Shown: positions 1-9,175, numbered from the stretch's first letter. The stretch: 32,499 bases of DNA from JBBTDV01 sp038042605 (GCA_964358645.1 CAYHPW010000029.1:1-32499); one strand, 5' to 3'. Numbers and translations are program-made. Notes: generated from the letters alone by a model not told the origin.

Positions 1-70
1 TTCACTGACTAATTTCCTCAAATCTTCCGGCCAGATCTCCTGCTCCTAAAACACTTCAACCACAAAAGCC

Positions 71-883
71 CTACATTACACTGCTTTCAATAAGTTTTTC
101 CACAACCTCAGTAAATCCTGCGCCACTCTCCTTGCCGGTGATCCAGGTAGGAAACACCGTCAAGCGGTCTAGATATTTTTTTAGATTTGCTACGCCGGCA
201 CTGTAACGAAAAGCACCGAACAACGGTTCGTCATTGGGCGAATCGCCCACAAAAATCCATTCATCAAACGTTGGCGTCGACAACCAATTCTCAAATCCCT
301 TGCGCTTGTCGTAATCACCGAACCACGCATTCACATGAATGCTTGAAAGCTTGGCGTGCGCGCCCGCAGACCTGCAAAACTCAAGGAGGTCATCCACGCG
401 CTTACGTGGCCATGGCTGGACATCCTCGCAAATATCTATGGCGAGATCATATTCCCGGTAGTGCTGATCAGAAGCCCACCGCGCATCAGGAAATCTCAGC
501 CGTATTTTTTGCGCCAATTCACTAAGCTTAGCCGACAACAGCGCCTTATCCATTCCCCCCAGCTTGTCTTGCCCTGCAGGGGTATCAATCCTTTTTCTAA
601 CGCCATCTTGCATGAAAAAAGTAAACGCGCCGTTCTCGCCCACAACCGCGTCCACAGGCCAGAACCGCGCGATGTGGTCACACCAGCCTGCAGGCCGCCC
701 GGTGATCGGGACCACCTTAAAACCGGCGTTCTTGAGTTTCCATAACGAAACATAGGCCTCGGCACTTAACTTTCCCGCCGTGGAAAGTGTATCGTCTATA
801 TCAAGACAGACGCCACGTATGGATTTAAGCTCGTCAGGACGTACGTTTGACCAATCACCAGATTTACTAATTCTAATAGTAAT
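71..883 (-). CDS. HAD-superfamily phosphatase (HAD-IIB / Cof-like), probable ATT start
   Basis: Predicted Mg2+-dependent phosphohydrolase of the haloacid dehalogenase superfamily, likely cytoplasmic; substrate unknown. With the frame read back to 883 the protein is 270 aa. Motif I (LDIDDT) lies near residue 35, motif II is the ITGRP segment, and the C-terminal acid motif is VGDSPNDE. The cap region between them suggests the IIB type (sugar- or mannosyl-phosphoglycerate-phosphatase-like), which is inference. The first standard start in frame is a GTG at 715, which would remove motif I and so cannot give an active enzyme. Between the upstream stop and 715 there is no ATG, GTG or TTG, but an ATT at 881-883 sits 7 nt after a GGAGGG ribosome site (891-896). 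The ORF overlaps the end of the preceding gene by 11 nt, which fits translational coupling. An indel in the sequence is the alternative. No clear link to flagella. Confidence 0.75.
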   Translation of the reverse strand: MTIRISKSGDWSNVRPDELKSIRGVCLDIDDTLSTAGKLSAEAYVSLWKLKNAGFKVVPITGRPAGWCDHIARFWPVDAVVGENGAFTFFMQDGVRKRIDTPAGQDKLGGMDKALLSAKLSELAQKIRLRFPDARWASDQHYREYDLAIDICEDVQPWPRKRVDDLLEFCRSAGAHAKLSSIHVNAWFGDYDKRKGFENWLSTPTFDEWIFVGDSPNDEPLFGAFRYSAGVANLKKYLDRLTVFPTWITGKESGAGFTEVVEKLIESSVM

Positions 884-1475
884 AAACTATCCCTCCGGAT
901 ATGTAGCTTTCGGCATTGTTCACCGCCACGCCAAACTCCATTGAATAGCGCACACTCTCCGTGCTTTTAAACATGGAACCTAACACGATCGTGGAAACCG
1001 CCTTGTACTGGCCATCCGTGAAGTTGAGACCAAAGGGGATCCCGATGAACGGCTCGACTTCGTTGGCACCTGATACAAACGTTTTGTGAATATACGGGAA
1101 AGCAGTCAACTCGAAGCTGCTTGTATCCGTAAGCCGGTAGTAGATGCCCTGAGTGCCAAAGCCGATTCCTGGCTGACCCTCTATGTCCGGGAAAATGTCA
1201 AAAACCGCCGACACACCTGTACGGAATTTGCGGCTTCCGCTTCCTGTTCCCACGATGCCACTTAAATTGATAACGTCGCTGACGCCCTGTATGAATTTAA
1301 GGTTCAGCCCCACACTCGCGCCGTGAGTGAGCGTCATCTCCGGCTCGAGGCCGAGCGCGAACTTGCCGGGATCAACGAAATGAACGGCGTTGAAGATGCC
1401 CGCATGGGCAACCAAACCACCACAAAACACAAACCCCATCAAAGCTGTAATTTGTCTTAACACCTCTGTCACCAT
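873..1475 (-). CDS. Small outer-membrane beta-barrel-like protein, unknown function
   Basis: Protein of about 200 aa from ATG 1475, or 212 aa if the GTG at 1511 is used. I do not recognise a named family. The N-terminus has a hydrophobic stretch ending near VAHAG, which looks like a signal peptide. The rest alternates short polar/hydrophobic strands rich in Gly, Phe, Tyr and Thr, and the chain ends in YYY; a terminal aromatic residue is typical of outer-membrane barrels. It lies 98 bp after fliA (to the 1475 start) and is followed by an overlapping HAD phosphatase gene. It could belong to the tail of the flagellar transcript or have its own promoter. The start is uncertain: 1475 is preferred because it begins the signal-like segment, although its ribosome site (AAAGG) is very close. 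Confidence 0.6.
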   Translation of the reverse strand: MVTEVLRQITALMGFVFCGGLVAHAGIFNAVHFVDPGKFALGLEPEMTLTHGASVGLNLKFIQGVSDVINLSGIVGTGSGSRKFRTGVSAVFDIFPDIEGQPGIGFGTQGIYYRLTDTSSFELTAFPYIHKTFVSGANEVEPFIGIPFGLNFTDGQYKAVSTIVLGSMFKSTESVRYSMEFGVAVNNAESYISGGIVYYY

Positions 1476-1573
1476 ACCTTTCAGGTAAAAGCACTTATAT
1501 CTTTGATACACTCAGCTATATTTTAAATCAATATTTGGGATCTGGGCAGCGGGACCCGCACCAATTATCCGAA

Positions 1574-2587
1574 TTATGACATCAGTGAAATGAACTCGTC
1601 CCAGCGGCTGTTCAGCCTGGCCTTTAGTCTCAACACCGCCTGTGTATGGAGCTGGCTGACCCTGGATTCGGTCACGTCAAGTATGCGCCCTATTTCCTTA
1701 AGGTTCAAATCCTCGTAGTAGTATAGCGACAGTACCAGCCTTTGCTTTTCAGGCAGGTCATGGATCACATCGGATATTATCTTCTTGATCGACGCGACGC
1801 TGACCTCATTGAAAGGCGTTGGTGCTTTAAGGCTATGCTCGCCGATACCGTGAAGGCTGCGCTTGTCGGCCTTTGAAAAATTCATGATGTCGTCATAAGA
1901 CAGCAGGGACACGCTGCGAACATCGTTAAGCATTTCATGGAATTCTTGCTGGGACAACCCGAGTTCAGCGCATATCTCGACCTCGGTCGCATGCCGCCCC
2001 TTTTCCTGCTCCAGCTTGTTATAGCAACGCTCCAGCACCTTGGCTTTTTCACGGATCGACCTTGGCACCCAATCCTGGGCCCGCAATTCATCAAGGATGG
2101 CACCACGTATCCTAAACTCGGCATAGGTCTTAAATTTATTATCGCGTGTAGAGTCGTATTTCTCTATCGCATCCATTAGGCCTATAACGCCGGAACTCAT
2201 GAGATCATCAAGCTCGATGTTCGCGGGGAGCCTGGCCGCTATCTTCTGGGCTATGTATTTAATGAGCGGAGAATACTCAAGAACAAGCTGCTCCCTCGTG
2301 CTGTTAACAGGTGACAGATCATTCTTAACCAACTTGTCCGTGGCGTGTTCCTCACGGGCTAATTCCTCCGCGATTTCTTTTTTTATCTCCGCTTCTTCAC
2401 GCGCGATTTGCTCCGCCATCTCGGCGGCGCGTGTGGCTTCTGCTAAGCGCGCGCGATCAGCTTCAATCTCCGCTGACGACGTGGACTTGTGCGGCTTTGA
2501 TTCTTTCACGCTTGTATTGGTTTTTTTGCCGTTAGAAGATGTTTTACTGGACTGGCGGTACTTTTGTATTCCTTGATTTAGCTTCAT
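1574..2587 (-). CDS. fliA: Flagellar sigma-28 factor FliA with long N-terminal extension
   Basis: RNA polymerase sigma factor for late flagellar genes. Residues from about 96 onward match the FliA/WhiG family: region 2 (ARLPANIELDDLMSSG, IGLMDAIEKYD, RIRGAILDELRAQDWVPRS), region 3, and a region 4 helix-turn-helix (LNLKEIGRILDVTESRVSQLHTQA is the general area). The usual FliA length is about 240-260 aa; this one is 337 aa because of a Lys/Ser-rich segment (1-38) and a Glu/Ala/Arg-rich probable coiled coil (about 38-82). The start at 2587 has GGGGA 5 nt upstream. It follows flhF with a 131-bp gap, where flhG is often found in other species; no flhG is present. No sigma-54 or sigma-28 promoter was recognised directly upstream, so it is probably read from the fliL operon. 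Confidence 0.95.
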   Translation of the reverse strand: MKLNQGIQKYRQSSKTSSNGKKTNTSVKESKPHKSTSSAEIEADRARLAEATRAAEMAEQIAREEAEIKKEIAEELAREEHATDKLVKNDLSPVNSTREQLVLEYSPLIKYIAQKIAARLPANIELDDLMSSGVIGLMDAIEKYDSTRDNKFKTYAEFRIRGAILDELRAQDWVPRSIREKAKVLERCYNKLEQEKGRHATEVEICAELGLSQQEFHEMLNDVRSVSLLSYDDIMNFSKADKRSLHGIGEHSLKAPTPFNEVSVASIKKIISDVIHDLPEKQRLVLSLYYYEDLNLKEIGRILDVTESRVSQLHTQAVLRLKARLNSRWDEFISLMS

Positions 2588-2718
2588 GCTATCCCCGTGT
2601 GCTATCCTTAGCTCCTGATTTCAAGTTTAACAGAATTTTTTATTTCATCACCGGTCATAACTATCTTTTCTGTTTTTTTCCTTACCTCCGGCAGAGGCCC
2701 GCCACTAATTTGACAACT

Positions 2719-4086
2719 TCAATGTATATCCAATATCAGTGCTGCTACGCGCTCACGGCTGGCATCCTCGATATCTTCCGGCACGCGCTGGCCAGTGGTG
2801 AAATACAGGAGCGGCAGCTTCGCCTTTTGCGAAATATTATAAATCGATCCGTAAGTCGTGGACTCATCAAGTTTGGTTATTATTAAGCCCTGGGGCCGCA
2901 AGACTGAAAAGCGGCTCGACATATCATAGAGCTCGGAATCGCGTGTAGTGGCTGAAAGCACCAGGTGTGTCTGCAAATTTGGAAGTTCAGACAGCAATGT
3001 TTGTGTGTCCTTAAGCGACTCTGGATTGCGCTGCGAGAAACCGGCGGTATCCACTATCACCAAGTCAAGGCTCTTAAAATCCTGCAATACCGCCTTCAGA
3101 TCCTCAGTGGTGGCAGCCGAACGAAAAGGGATATTCAATATCTTGGCATACGTGGCGAGCTGGTTAAACGATGTAGGTTTTTGTACATCAAGATTCAGGA
3201 AACCTGCCTTCAAGTTGCGTTTTGCCTTTGCCTCTGCCGCTATTTTCGCGACACTGGTGGTCTTACCCACACCAGTCGGCCCAACAACGGCCATAATGAC
3301 AGGCCCTCTTGGTTTATTATCATTGGCATTAACTCCCCTGAGAGGGGAAATCACTTCCGTATTCATCATGATCTCAAGCGCGACTTGGTCCAATACGGCA
3401 TCCAGCTTACCTGATCTCTCGGTCCCTATTTCGTTTGCGGCCTTCCTGACCAACGGGAAAGCGAATTTACGATCAAGACCACTTACAAGCAGCTGCTCAA
3501 ATGCTTCTTGTAGCACCGGATTTCCAACAACGGTGGTTTGCACTTGCGGTACAGCGCTGAGTTCTTCTACTAGTTTTCTAAGCCGTTTGACCTCTTCCTC
3601 TATGGAAGCGGTGGCATTGACTTTCTGGCTTACTGCGCTTTTCACTGTCGCTGGTTCGTCATCATCAATATCAATGTAGCGCCTGGACGTGACGTGCTTA
3701 GCGGCTGCTGGCGATGCGATATCTTCAATCTTTTCTTCAACAACAGCAGTTTTGGCGGCTGCGCTGACTTCTACATGCTCACGCGTGGAGCTTATATGTT
3801 CCAGGTATTTATCTTCATATTTATCATACATGTTTGCCTGCTTATAGGCTGGCAGCTTATTTAAGAGGCTTCGCTTAACATTAGGCAATTTTGATTCAAC
3901 TTTTTTCTTCTTAATTAATGATCTTTCTGAAACCGCGGCCGTCACTTCAACGGATGGTTTTGACAGCAACCCAAACCCACCTCTATTCTGCTTAGTTTGG
4001 AGTATTATAGCTTCGGGCCCTAGCTCACGTTTTACATTTTCAAGGGCTTCCTGGATAGTTGGGGCTTCGAATTTCTTAACTTGCAT
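2719..4086 (-). CDS. flhF: Flagellar biosynthesis SRP-like GTPase FlhF
   Basis: GTPase of the SRP54/FtsY family that sets position and number of polar flagella, acting at the inner face of the membrane at the cell pole. The 455-aa protein has the conserved FlhF N-terminus (MQVKKFEAPTIQEAL), a low-complexity basic/acidic linker (about 45-165), an N domain, and a C-terminal NG GTPase: G1 loop GPTGVGKTT near residue 270, DVQKPTSFNQLATYA, G3 DTAGFSQR, and TKLDEST as the G4 guanine-specificity motif. The start ATG overlaps the 3' end of flhA by 11 nt, so it is in the same operon. FlhF usually pairs with the MinD-like ATPase FlhG; that gene is not next door here. Confidence 0.95.
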   Translation of the reverse strand: MQVKKFEAPTIQEALENVKRELGPEAIILQTKQNRGGFGLLSKPSVEVTAAVSERSLIKKKKVESKLPNVKRSLLNKLPAYKQANMYDKYEDKYLEHISSTREHVEVSAAAKTAVVEEKIEDIASPAAAKHVTSRRYIDIDDDEPATVKSAVSQKVNATASIEEEVKRLRKLVEELSAVPQVQTTVVGNPVLQEAFEQLLVSGLDRKFAFPLVRKAANEIGTERSGKLDAVLDQVALEIMMNTEVISPLRGVNANDNKPRGPVIMAVVGPTGVGKTTSVAKIAAEAKAKRNLKAGFLNLDVQKPTSFNQLATYAKILNIPFRSAATTEDLKAVLQDFKSLDLVIVDTAGFSQRNPESLKDTQTLLSELPNLQTHLVLSATTRDSELYDMSSRFSVLRPQGLIITKLDESTTYGSIYNISQKAKLPLLYFTTGQRVPEDIEDASRERVAALILDIH

Positions 4087-6157
4087 ATGATAACCTCACC
4101 GTATCAAAGGATTTCACCGAGACATTAGGCGTGATCTCATTATGTGAAAGAACGATAACATTAGGCATGAAACGATCGACCAGCGTTTTAAGATGTGAGC
4201 GGATCAGTGGAGAGCAAAGCACCACCGTGTGGCTTGATTCCTTAGCAAGCTCCGTAGCCTTCTGATTTAGTTGCGCTATAAGACTGCGGACAAATTCTGG
4301 GTCAAGCGAAAGCTGGGCGCCCTGGTCGGTCTGAATTATGCCGCCGGCAACTGTTTCTTCAACCGTCCTGTCAAGCGTGAGCAGTTTGATATTTCCATCC
4401 GGCCCCGCCAGATTCTTCGTTATAGTGCGCGCCATAGCTGTTCTGACATTTTCAGTGAGAACCGCCGCATCCTTGCTCTGGTGCACGTTGTCCGCGAGTG
4501 ATTCCAGGATTGTCCTCATATCGCGCACCGAAATATTTTCCTTGAGCAGGTTCTTAAGTACTTTCAAGATGGTGCCGACCGGCAGAATATTCGGGATGAG
4601 ATCCTCAACCACCTTTGGTGCGTTCTGCTTGACCGCGTCCAAGAGCACTTGGAGTTCCTGGCGGCCAAGAAGTTCGTGCGCATTCTGCCTGATTAGTTCC
4701 GTAAGATGCGTTGCAATCACCGTGGAAAGATCGACAACCGTGTAACCAGCATACGTTGCTCCGTCTTTTTGTTTCGGAGTGATCCAGATCGCGTCCAGCC
4801 CAAACGCTGGTTCGTGTGTGGGAATGCCGGCTACTTTATCAACCACATTTCCAGGATCTATGGCCAGAAGATGCCCTACCGCCAATGAACCAGAGCCGAT
4901 CTGCACGCCTTTCAGCAATATCTGATAATCGCCTGGCTTGAGTTCCAAATTATCCCTTATTCTAAGCGGTGGTATAATAATCCCCAAATCGAGCGCGAAT
5001 TGTTTCCTGATATTTGATATCCGCTCGAGCAGGTCACCATTCTGTTCAGCATCAACGATATTAATCAGACCATAGCCGACCTCAAGCTCGAGCAGATCCA
5101 CCGAAAGAAGGGTCTCCAGTTTTTCGCTCTTGGGCTTCAGCTTTTCTTGCTCGATTTTTTTCTGTACGGCTTGTTTTTCAGAGTGCTCCTTGGAGTAAAG
5201 CTTGTAAGCTATCCAGCTTAGAAAACTCGCCATCACTATGAACGGGAAATGAGGCAAGCCCGGCACTGCCGCCATGAAAAACATTATGCCAGCAGCGGCA
5301 GCTATGGCCTTTGGCTTCATCAAAAGCTGTCTTGAGAACTCCTGGCTGAAGTTGCTCGTGGTGGCGGTTCTTGTGACTATTATACCAGCAGCTGTCGAAA
5401 CTATAAGTGCTGGGATCTGCGTGACGAGGCCTTCACCAACGGTCAACAGCGTGAACGTCTGCGCTGCCATGCCGATACCCATGCCCTTCTGCAGGGTACC
5501 GATTATGATCCCACCGACGATGTTCACAAAAACTATAAGAATGCCGGCAATGGCATCGCCTCTTACAAACTTAGAGGCACCGTCCATGGCTCCGTAAAAA
5601 TCCGCTTCACGCGCAATTTCTGAACGGCGTTTTCTGGCCTCTTCCTCGTTGATGATACCGGCGTTCATGTCGGCATCGATGGACATTTGCTTTCCGGGCA
5701 TGGCGTCCAATGTGAACCTTGCGGCGACCTCAGCCACGCGGCCAGCGCCCTTCGTGATAACTATGAAGTTAATTATGACTAAAATCACGAACACGACTAT
5801 ACCAACGGCATAATTACCACCGACGACGAACTCACCGAAAGACCTTATCACTTCACCGGCAGCGGCGGTCCCCTCTTCAGCCCCGTGTAACAGGATCATA
5901 CGCGTGGTTGCCACGTTTATGGATAATCTGAACAATGTTGTAATCAACAGCAGGGACGGGAAAACACTGAAATCAAGCGCCCTCGTGGCATAAACAGAAG
6001 TGAGAAGCAGAACTATTGAGACCGCCATACCCATGGACAAAAGTATGTCGAGCATGAACCTCGGCAACGGGATTACCATCACGCCGATGATCGCCACCAG
6101 CCCCACAGCCAGCGCCAGATCGGAGTTCTTCAGGAAACGTGAAATCCATGCCACCAT
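4076..6157 (-). CDS. flhA: Flagellar type III export gate protein FlhA
   Basis: Large integral membrane component of the flagellar export apparatus; its cytoplasmic domain receives chaperone-substrate complexes. The 693-aa length is typical. The N-terminal half has about eight hydrophobic segments with the conserved FHIPEP region (charged loop GRVAEVAARFTLDAMPGKQMSIDAD between segments, near residues 140-165). The C-terminal half (from about 345) is the soluble substrate-docking domain. Its ATG shares one base with the flhB stop (TGATG), and its end overlaps flhF by 11 nt, which is tight coupling. No truncation or odd residues were seen. Confidence 0.97.
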   Translation of the reverse strand: MVAWISRFLKNSDLALAVGLVAIIGVMVIPLPRFMLDILLSMGMAVSIVLLLTSVYATRALDFSVFPSLLLITTLFRLSINVATTRMILLHGAEEGTAAAGEVIRSFGEFVVGGNYAVGIVVFVILVIINFIVITKGAGRVAEVAARFTLDAMPGKQMSIDADMNAGIINEEEARKRRSEIAREADFYGAMDGASKFVRGDAIAGILIVFVNIVGGIIIGTLQKGMGIGMAAQTFTLLTVGEGLVTQIPALIVSTAAGIIVTRTATTSNFSQEFSRQLLMKPKAIAAAAGIMFFMAAVPGLPHFPFIVMASFLSWIAYKLYSKEHSEKQAVQKKIEQEKLKPKSEKLETLLSVDLLELEVGYGLINIVDAEQNGDLLERISNIRKQFALDLGIIIPPLRIRDNLELKPGDYQILLKGVQIGSGSLAVGHLLAIDPGNVVDKVAGIPTHEPAFGLDAIWITPKQKDGATYAGYTVVDLSTVIATHLTELIRQNAHELLGRQELQVLLDAVKQNAPKVVEDLIPNILPVGTILKVLKNLLKENISVRDMRTILESLADNVHQSKDAAVLTENVRTAMARTITKNLAGPDGNIKLLTLDRTVEETVAGGIIQTDQGAQLSLDPEFVRSLIAQLNQKATELAKESSHTVVLCSPLIRSHLKTLVDRFMPNVIVLSHNEITPNVSVKSFDTVRLSYAS

Positions 6158-7260
6158 CAGTTAAATCCCTTCGCATTCTTTTTTATGTTCATGCGATACA
6201 CATAAGCCAACACCTCGGCCACCGCTTGGTACAACAAGCGTGGTATAAACTGGCCGATCTTGACTGAGCGGAAAAGTGCTCTTGCCAACTCAACGTTTTC
6301 AACAAGAGGCACGCCAGCGTCCGCCGCCACTTTCTTGATTTTTTGTGCGATAAAGTCGGCACCCTTCGCCACCACCTTGGGAGCCGCCATATCGTTCTTA
6401 TCGTAAGCAAGCGCGACCGCGATATGTGTCGGGTTCGTCACCACCACATCGGCTTTCCTCACCGCCTGCATCATCCTCCGGCGCGCCATCTCGCGCTGAA
6501 CGGATTTAATCCTGGCCTTTATCTGCGGATCACCTTCACGTTCTTTGTATTCATGCTTGGCTTCCTGCTTCGTAAGCCTCAAATTCTTGGTGTATTCCAA
6601 ACGCTGCAACCCGAAATCAGCAGCGGCAAAAACAGCAAGAATAAGACAGAGGATAAAAAATACCGCCGCGGCCGCCTTGCCGTAAGCATTAAACAAGTCC
6701 GCAGGATCACCAGACATGGAAAATGGCGCTTGAATCACTTCTGACTTCACCACGGCATAAGACACAAGCGACAATGTCACGATTTTTATCACCAGTCTTA
6801 TCGCGTCGAATGCTTGCCTTTTTGAGAACAGCTTCTGGATACCGCTTATTGGATTTATCTTATTGAGATCAGGCGTGAGGGGATCAAATGAAAAAATCCC
6901 ACCTATCTGGGCAAAACTTGCCAACGCCCCGATCACGAATCCGGCCAGTGCGATCGGTAGACCGATGGAGACGCTGACTTCAATGGCCTTGGTAAAAATA
7001 TTTTTCAATACATGCGCCCCACCCAGGTCAAGTCGTGGTGACATGTCGGTGCTAAAAATCTCGCGCATGAATTCAGCCATCTGTGCGCCCATGGCTGGAT
7101 AAAGCATGTATGTCATGGAACCGGCGGCAAGCATGGCCGCAAGACCGGAAATTTCGCGGCTCTGCGCGACCATGCCTTTGCGGCGGAACTCATCAAGCCG
7201 GTATGGCGACGCCTCTTCACTAAGGTCTTCGCGGGATCTATCTTCCTGATTCTCGGCCAA
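6157..7260 (-). CDS. flhB: Flagellar export switch protein FlhB
   Basis: Membrane protein of the export gate; self-cleavage switches export from rod/hook to filament substrates. Four hydrophobic segments lie in the first about 210 residues, followed by a basic cytoplasmic domain with the autocleavage motif NPTH near residue 277 (VVTNPTHIAVALAYD), so the substrate-specificity switch should work. The length of 367 aa is normal. The start is TTG at 7260 with GGGGGA 8 nt upstream, 13 bp after the fliR stop. The N-terminus contains the family signature region EEASPYRLDEFRRKGMVAQS. Confidence 0.96.
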   Translation of the reverse strand: MAENQEDRSREDLSEEASPYRLDEFRRKGMVAQSREISGLAAMLAAGSMTYMLYPAMGAQMAEFMREIFSTDMSPRLDLGGAHVLKNIFTKAIEVSVSIGLPIALAGFVIGALASFAQIGGIFSFDPLTPDLNKINPISGIQKLFSKRQAFDAIRLVIKIVTLSLVSYAVVKSEVIQAPFSMSGDPADLFNAYGKAAAAVFFILCLILAVFAAADFGLQRLEYTKNLRLTKQEAKHEYKEREGDPQIKARIKSVQREMARRRMMQAVRKADVVVTNPTHIAVALAYDKNDMAAPKVVAKGADFIAQKIKKVAADAGVPLVENVELARALFRSVKIGQFIPRLLYQAVAEVLAYVYRMNIKKNAKGFN

Positions 7261-7273
7261 TTATCCAATCCCC

Positions 7274-8104
7274 CTATTTGCCATGTGCCATAGCCTGCAT
7301 CACGCCTTCCATGGATTCACCCATCCTGGTGAAAAGTCCCGCAACCGCATCATGGAAGACCGGGATTTCGAGCCACATCACGAACATCCCAACCAGAGCC
7401 AAGACTGAAAAAGAAAGTATGAGAATGTTCATGCTCGGCATCGCTTTTGACATGATACCAAACACCGCATTGACAACGAACATTGACAGAGCCACCGGCG
7501 CGGCTAATTCAAGACCGAAGGCTATCACCTGCGCGCTTAGATGGACTAGACGCTGGGTCATATCCGAGCCAAATACGCTCTTACCCAAAGCGGCGAAACC
7601 GCCAATCCCCACAATATGATAACTGTCGAGCGAAGCCTTTAAAAGCAGATGGTGGCCATCCATGGCTAAAAACAAAAGCATGGCAATCGCCATTTGCAGC
7701 TCTGCAGCCACTTGGGTCTGTGACTCCTGATGAGGGTCGAAAGTGCTCGCCGACGCAAGACCCATGAAATTCCCCACCAGATTCCCGCCAAAGTTGATTG
7801 TCTCAAAAATCATCTTCGCGGTGAATCCAAGGATCAATGCCAAGATGACCTCCATTGAAATCGTCGACACAATTCCACCGGTCGTGGCAGCCCAACGCTG
7901 GGCTTCGCCAGGGTTCACGCTCCCGCTCGAAACCAATACCGGGAAAAGAGCAACCGTGACCGCCAAGGACAAAAGCACTTTCACCGGGATGGGCACGATA
8001 CGGTCACCTACAAACGGCAATACAGCGAAAAGAGTGCCGTACCTTACGAATACAGCGAAAAAACTAAGCATCTCTTCTTCATTAAAATTAAAAAGTGACA
8101 TCAT
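7274..8104 (-). CDS. fliR: Flagellar export gate protein FliR
   Basis: Polytopic membrane protein that forms the FliPQR export pore. The 276-aa chain has about six hydrophobic segments and the FliR features MSLFNFNEEEMLSF at the N-terminus and FGGNLVGNFMGLASASTFDP in the middle. The ATG overlaps the fliQ stop (ATGA-type overlap), so it is translated with fliQ, and flhB follows after 13 bp. The length is slightly above the usual 255-265 aa. Confidence 0.95.
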   Translation of the reverse strand: MMSLFNFNEEEMLSFFAVFVRYGTLFAVLPFVGDRIVPIPVKVLLSLAVTVALFPVLVSSGSVNPGEAQRWAATTGGIVSTISMEVILALILGFTAKMIFETINFGGNLVGNFMGLASASTFDPHQESQTQVAAELQMAIAMLLFLAMDGHHLLLKASLDSYHIVGIGGFAALGKSVFGSDMTQRLVHLSAQVIAFGLELAAPVALSMFVVNAVFGIMSKAMPSMNILILSFSVLALVGMFVMWLEIPVFHDAVAGLFTRMGESMEGVMQAMAHGK

Positions 8105-8370
8105 CTCACCAAGTCACCCGCGGTGCCGATGACCTGCCTGGTATATTCTTGCAGCACCTCCAGCATCCACGGCGCGAGCAACACCAGTATGACCACGACC
8201 GCGACCATTTTCGGTATGAACGTAAGAGTGGCTTCGTTAATCTGAGTAATGGCTTGCAGGGCGCTGACAACGATACCAATCAGCATGGCGGCTATAAGCA
8301 TTGGTCCAGCGAGGTAGATCATCGTTTTAATCGCCTCGGAACCTATTGACATCACCATTTCCTCAGTCAC
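8101..8370 (-). CDS. fliQ: Flagellar export gate protein FliQ
   Basis: Small two-helix membrane subunit of the FliPQR export pore. Starting at GTG 8370 gives 89 aa, the usual FliQ length. The GTG is preceded by AGGAGG with a 6-nt spacer, which decides this start over the in-frame TTG at 8388. Two hydrophobic segments are visible (MIYLAGPMLIAAMLIGIVVS and VAVVVILVLLAPWML), and the family pattern ALQAITQINEATLTFIPK lies between them. It sits 10 bp after fliP and overlaps fliR. Confidence 0.94.
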   Translation of the reverse strand: MTEEMVMSIGSEAIKTMIYLAGPMLIAAMLIGIVVSALQAITQINEATLTFIPKMVAVVVILVLLAPWMLEVLQEYTRQVIGTAGDLVR

Positions 8371-8380
8371 TAAAAGCCTC

Positions 8381-9175
8381 CTATCCAAAACTTTTCACAA
8401 GGCTACCGACAACGAGTTCCCATCCGTCGACAAGCACGAATAAAAGAAGCTTAAACGGCAACGACACCACCACCGGCGGGAGCATCATCATGCCCATCGC
8501 CATAAGCACGCTGGCAACAACCATGTCGAGCACGAGAAACGGGAGATAGAGCAGAAAGCCTATCTGAAAGGCCGTCTTCAATTCGCTGATCACGAACGCC
8601 GGCACGAGCACGTATGTCGGGACTTCAACGCGGGAGTTTGGTTTGCCCACCTTTGCCAGGGAAAGAAAAAGTTCAAGGTCCTTTTCGCGTGTCTGGTTAA
8701 ACATGAACTCCCTGAGCGGAGCCTCGGCCCTCTCATAAGCCGTATGCTGGTCTATTTTCTCATTAAGGTAAGGTTCAACGGCGTTTGCGGATATCACCTT
8801 CCATGTGGGCGCCATCACGAAAAATGAAAGAAACAAGGCAAGGCCTACTATGAGCTGATTTGGCGGCATCTGCTGGGTGCCAAGCGCTTGCCGTATGAAA
8901 CTTAAAACCACTACTATGCGCGTAAATGACGTCATCATTATCAGTATCGCCGGCGCAAGTGAAAGCACCGTGAGCATAATGACTATCCTCAGCACCGACA
9001 CTAAATCCGAAGGCTTCTGCGAATTCGTAAAAGACAGGCTTAATGACGGCAGAGTGAGCCCGGATGTGCCGGGGATATAACTCCCTCCGGCGGTCCCTTC
9101 AGCAAACGCGGAGGGTATCAACAATACTGCTGCGACGACCATGGCTCCTACGGCTGCCGCAATCATTTTTTTCAT
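8381..9175 (-). CDS. fliP: Flagellar export gate protein FliP
   Basis: Integral membrane subunit of the export pore, 264 aa. The N-terminus (MKKMIAAAVGAMVVAAVLL...AFAEG) looks like a cleaved signal peptide, as is usual for FliP. The body contains the conserved stretches MTSFTRIVVVLSFIRQALGTQQ, PPNQLIVGLALFLSFFVMAP and, near the C-terminus, GFLLYLPFLVLDMVVASVLMAMGMMMLPP (split here by region). It overlaps the fliO stop by 4 nt and is followed by fliQ. Confidence 0.96.
   Translation of the reverse strand: MKKMIAAAVGAMVVAAVLLIPSAFAEGTAGGSYIPGTSGLTLPSLSLSFTNSQKPSDLVSVLRIVIMLTVLSLAPAILIMMTSFTRIVVVLSFIRQALGTQQMPPNQLIVGLALFLSFFVMAPTWKVISANAVEPYLNEKIDQHTAYERAEAPLREFMFNQTREKDLELFLSLAKVGKPNSRVEVPTYVLVPAFVISELKTAFQIGFLLYLPFLVLDMVVASVLMAMGMMMLPPVVVSLPFKLLLFVLVDGWELVVGSLVKSFG

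Noticed and set aside
1..70. Possible start of another minus-strand gene at the left edge
   Set aside because: An AGGAG-like site and a short open frame are visible, but 70 bases are too few to support a gene.
1548..1563. Sigma-54-like sequence TGGTGCGGGTCCCGCT upstream of the barrel-like gene
   Set aside because: GG and GC have the right spacing, but the -24 box (TGGTGC) and -12 box (CCGCT) each miss key bases, and the site is part of a small GC hairpin. Not strong enough to list as a promoter.
2948..3679. 243-codon plus-strand open frame inside flhF
   Set aside because: It is antisense to a clear FlhF coding region, has Ser/Thr/Leu-biased composition typical of shadow frames, and shows no domain.
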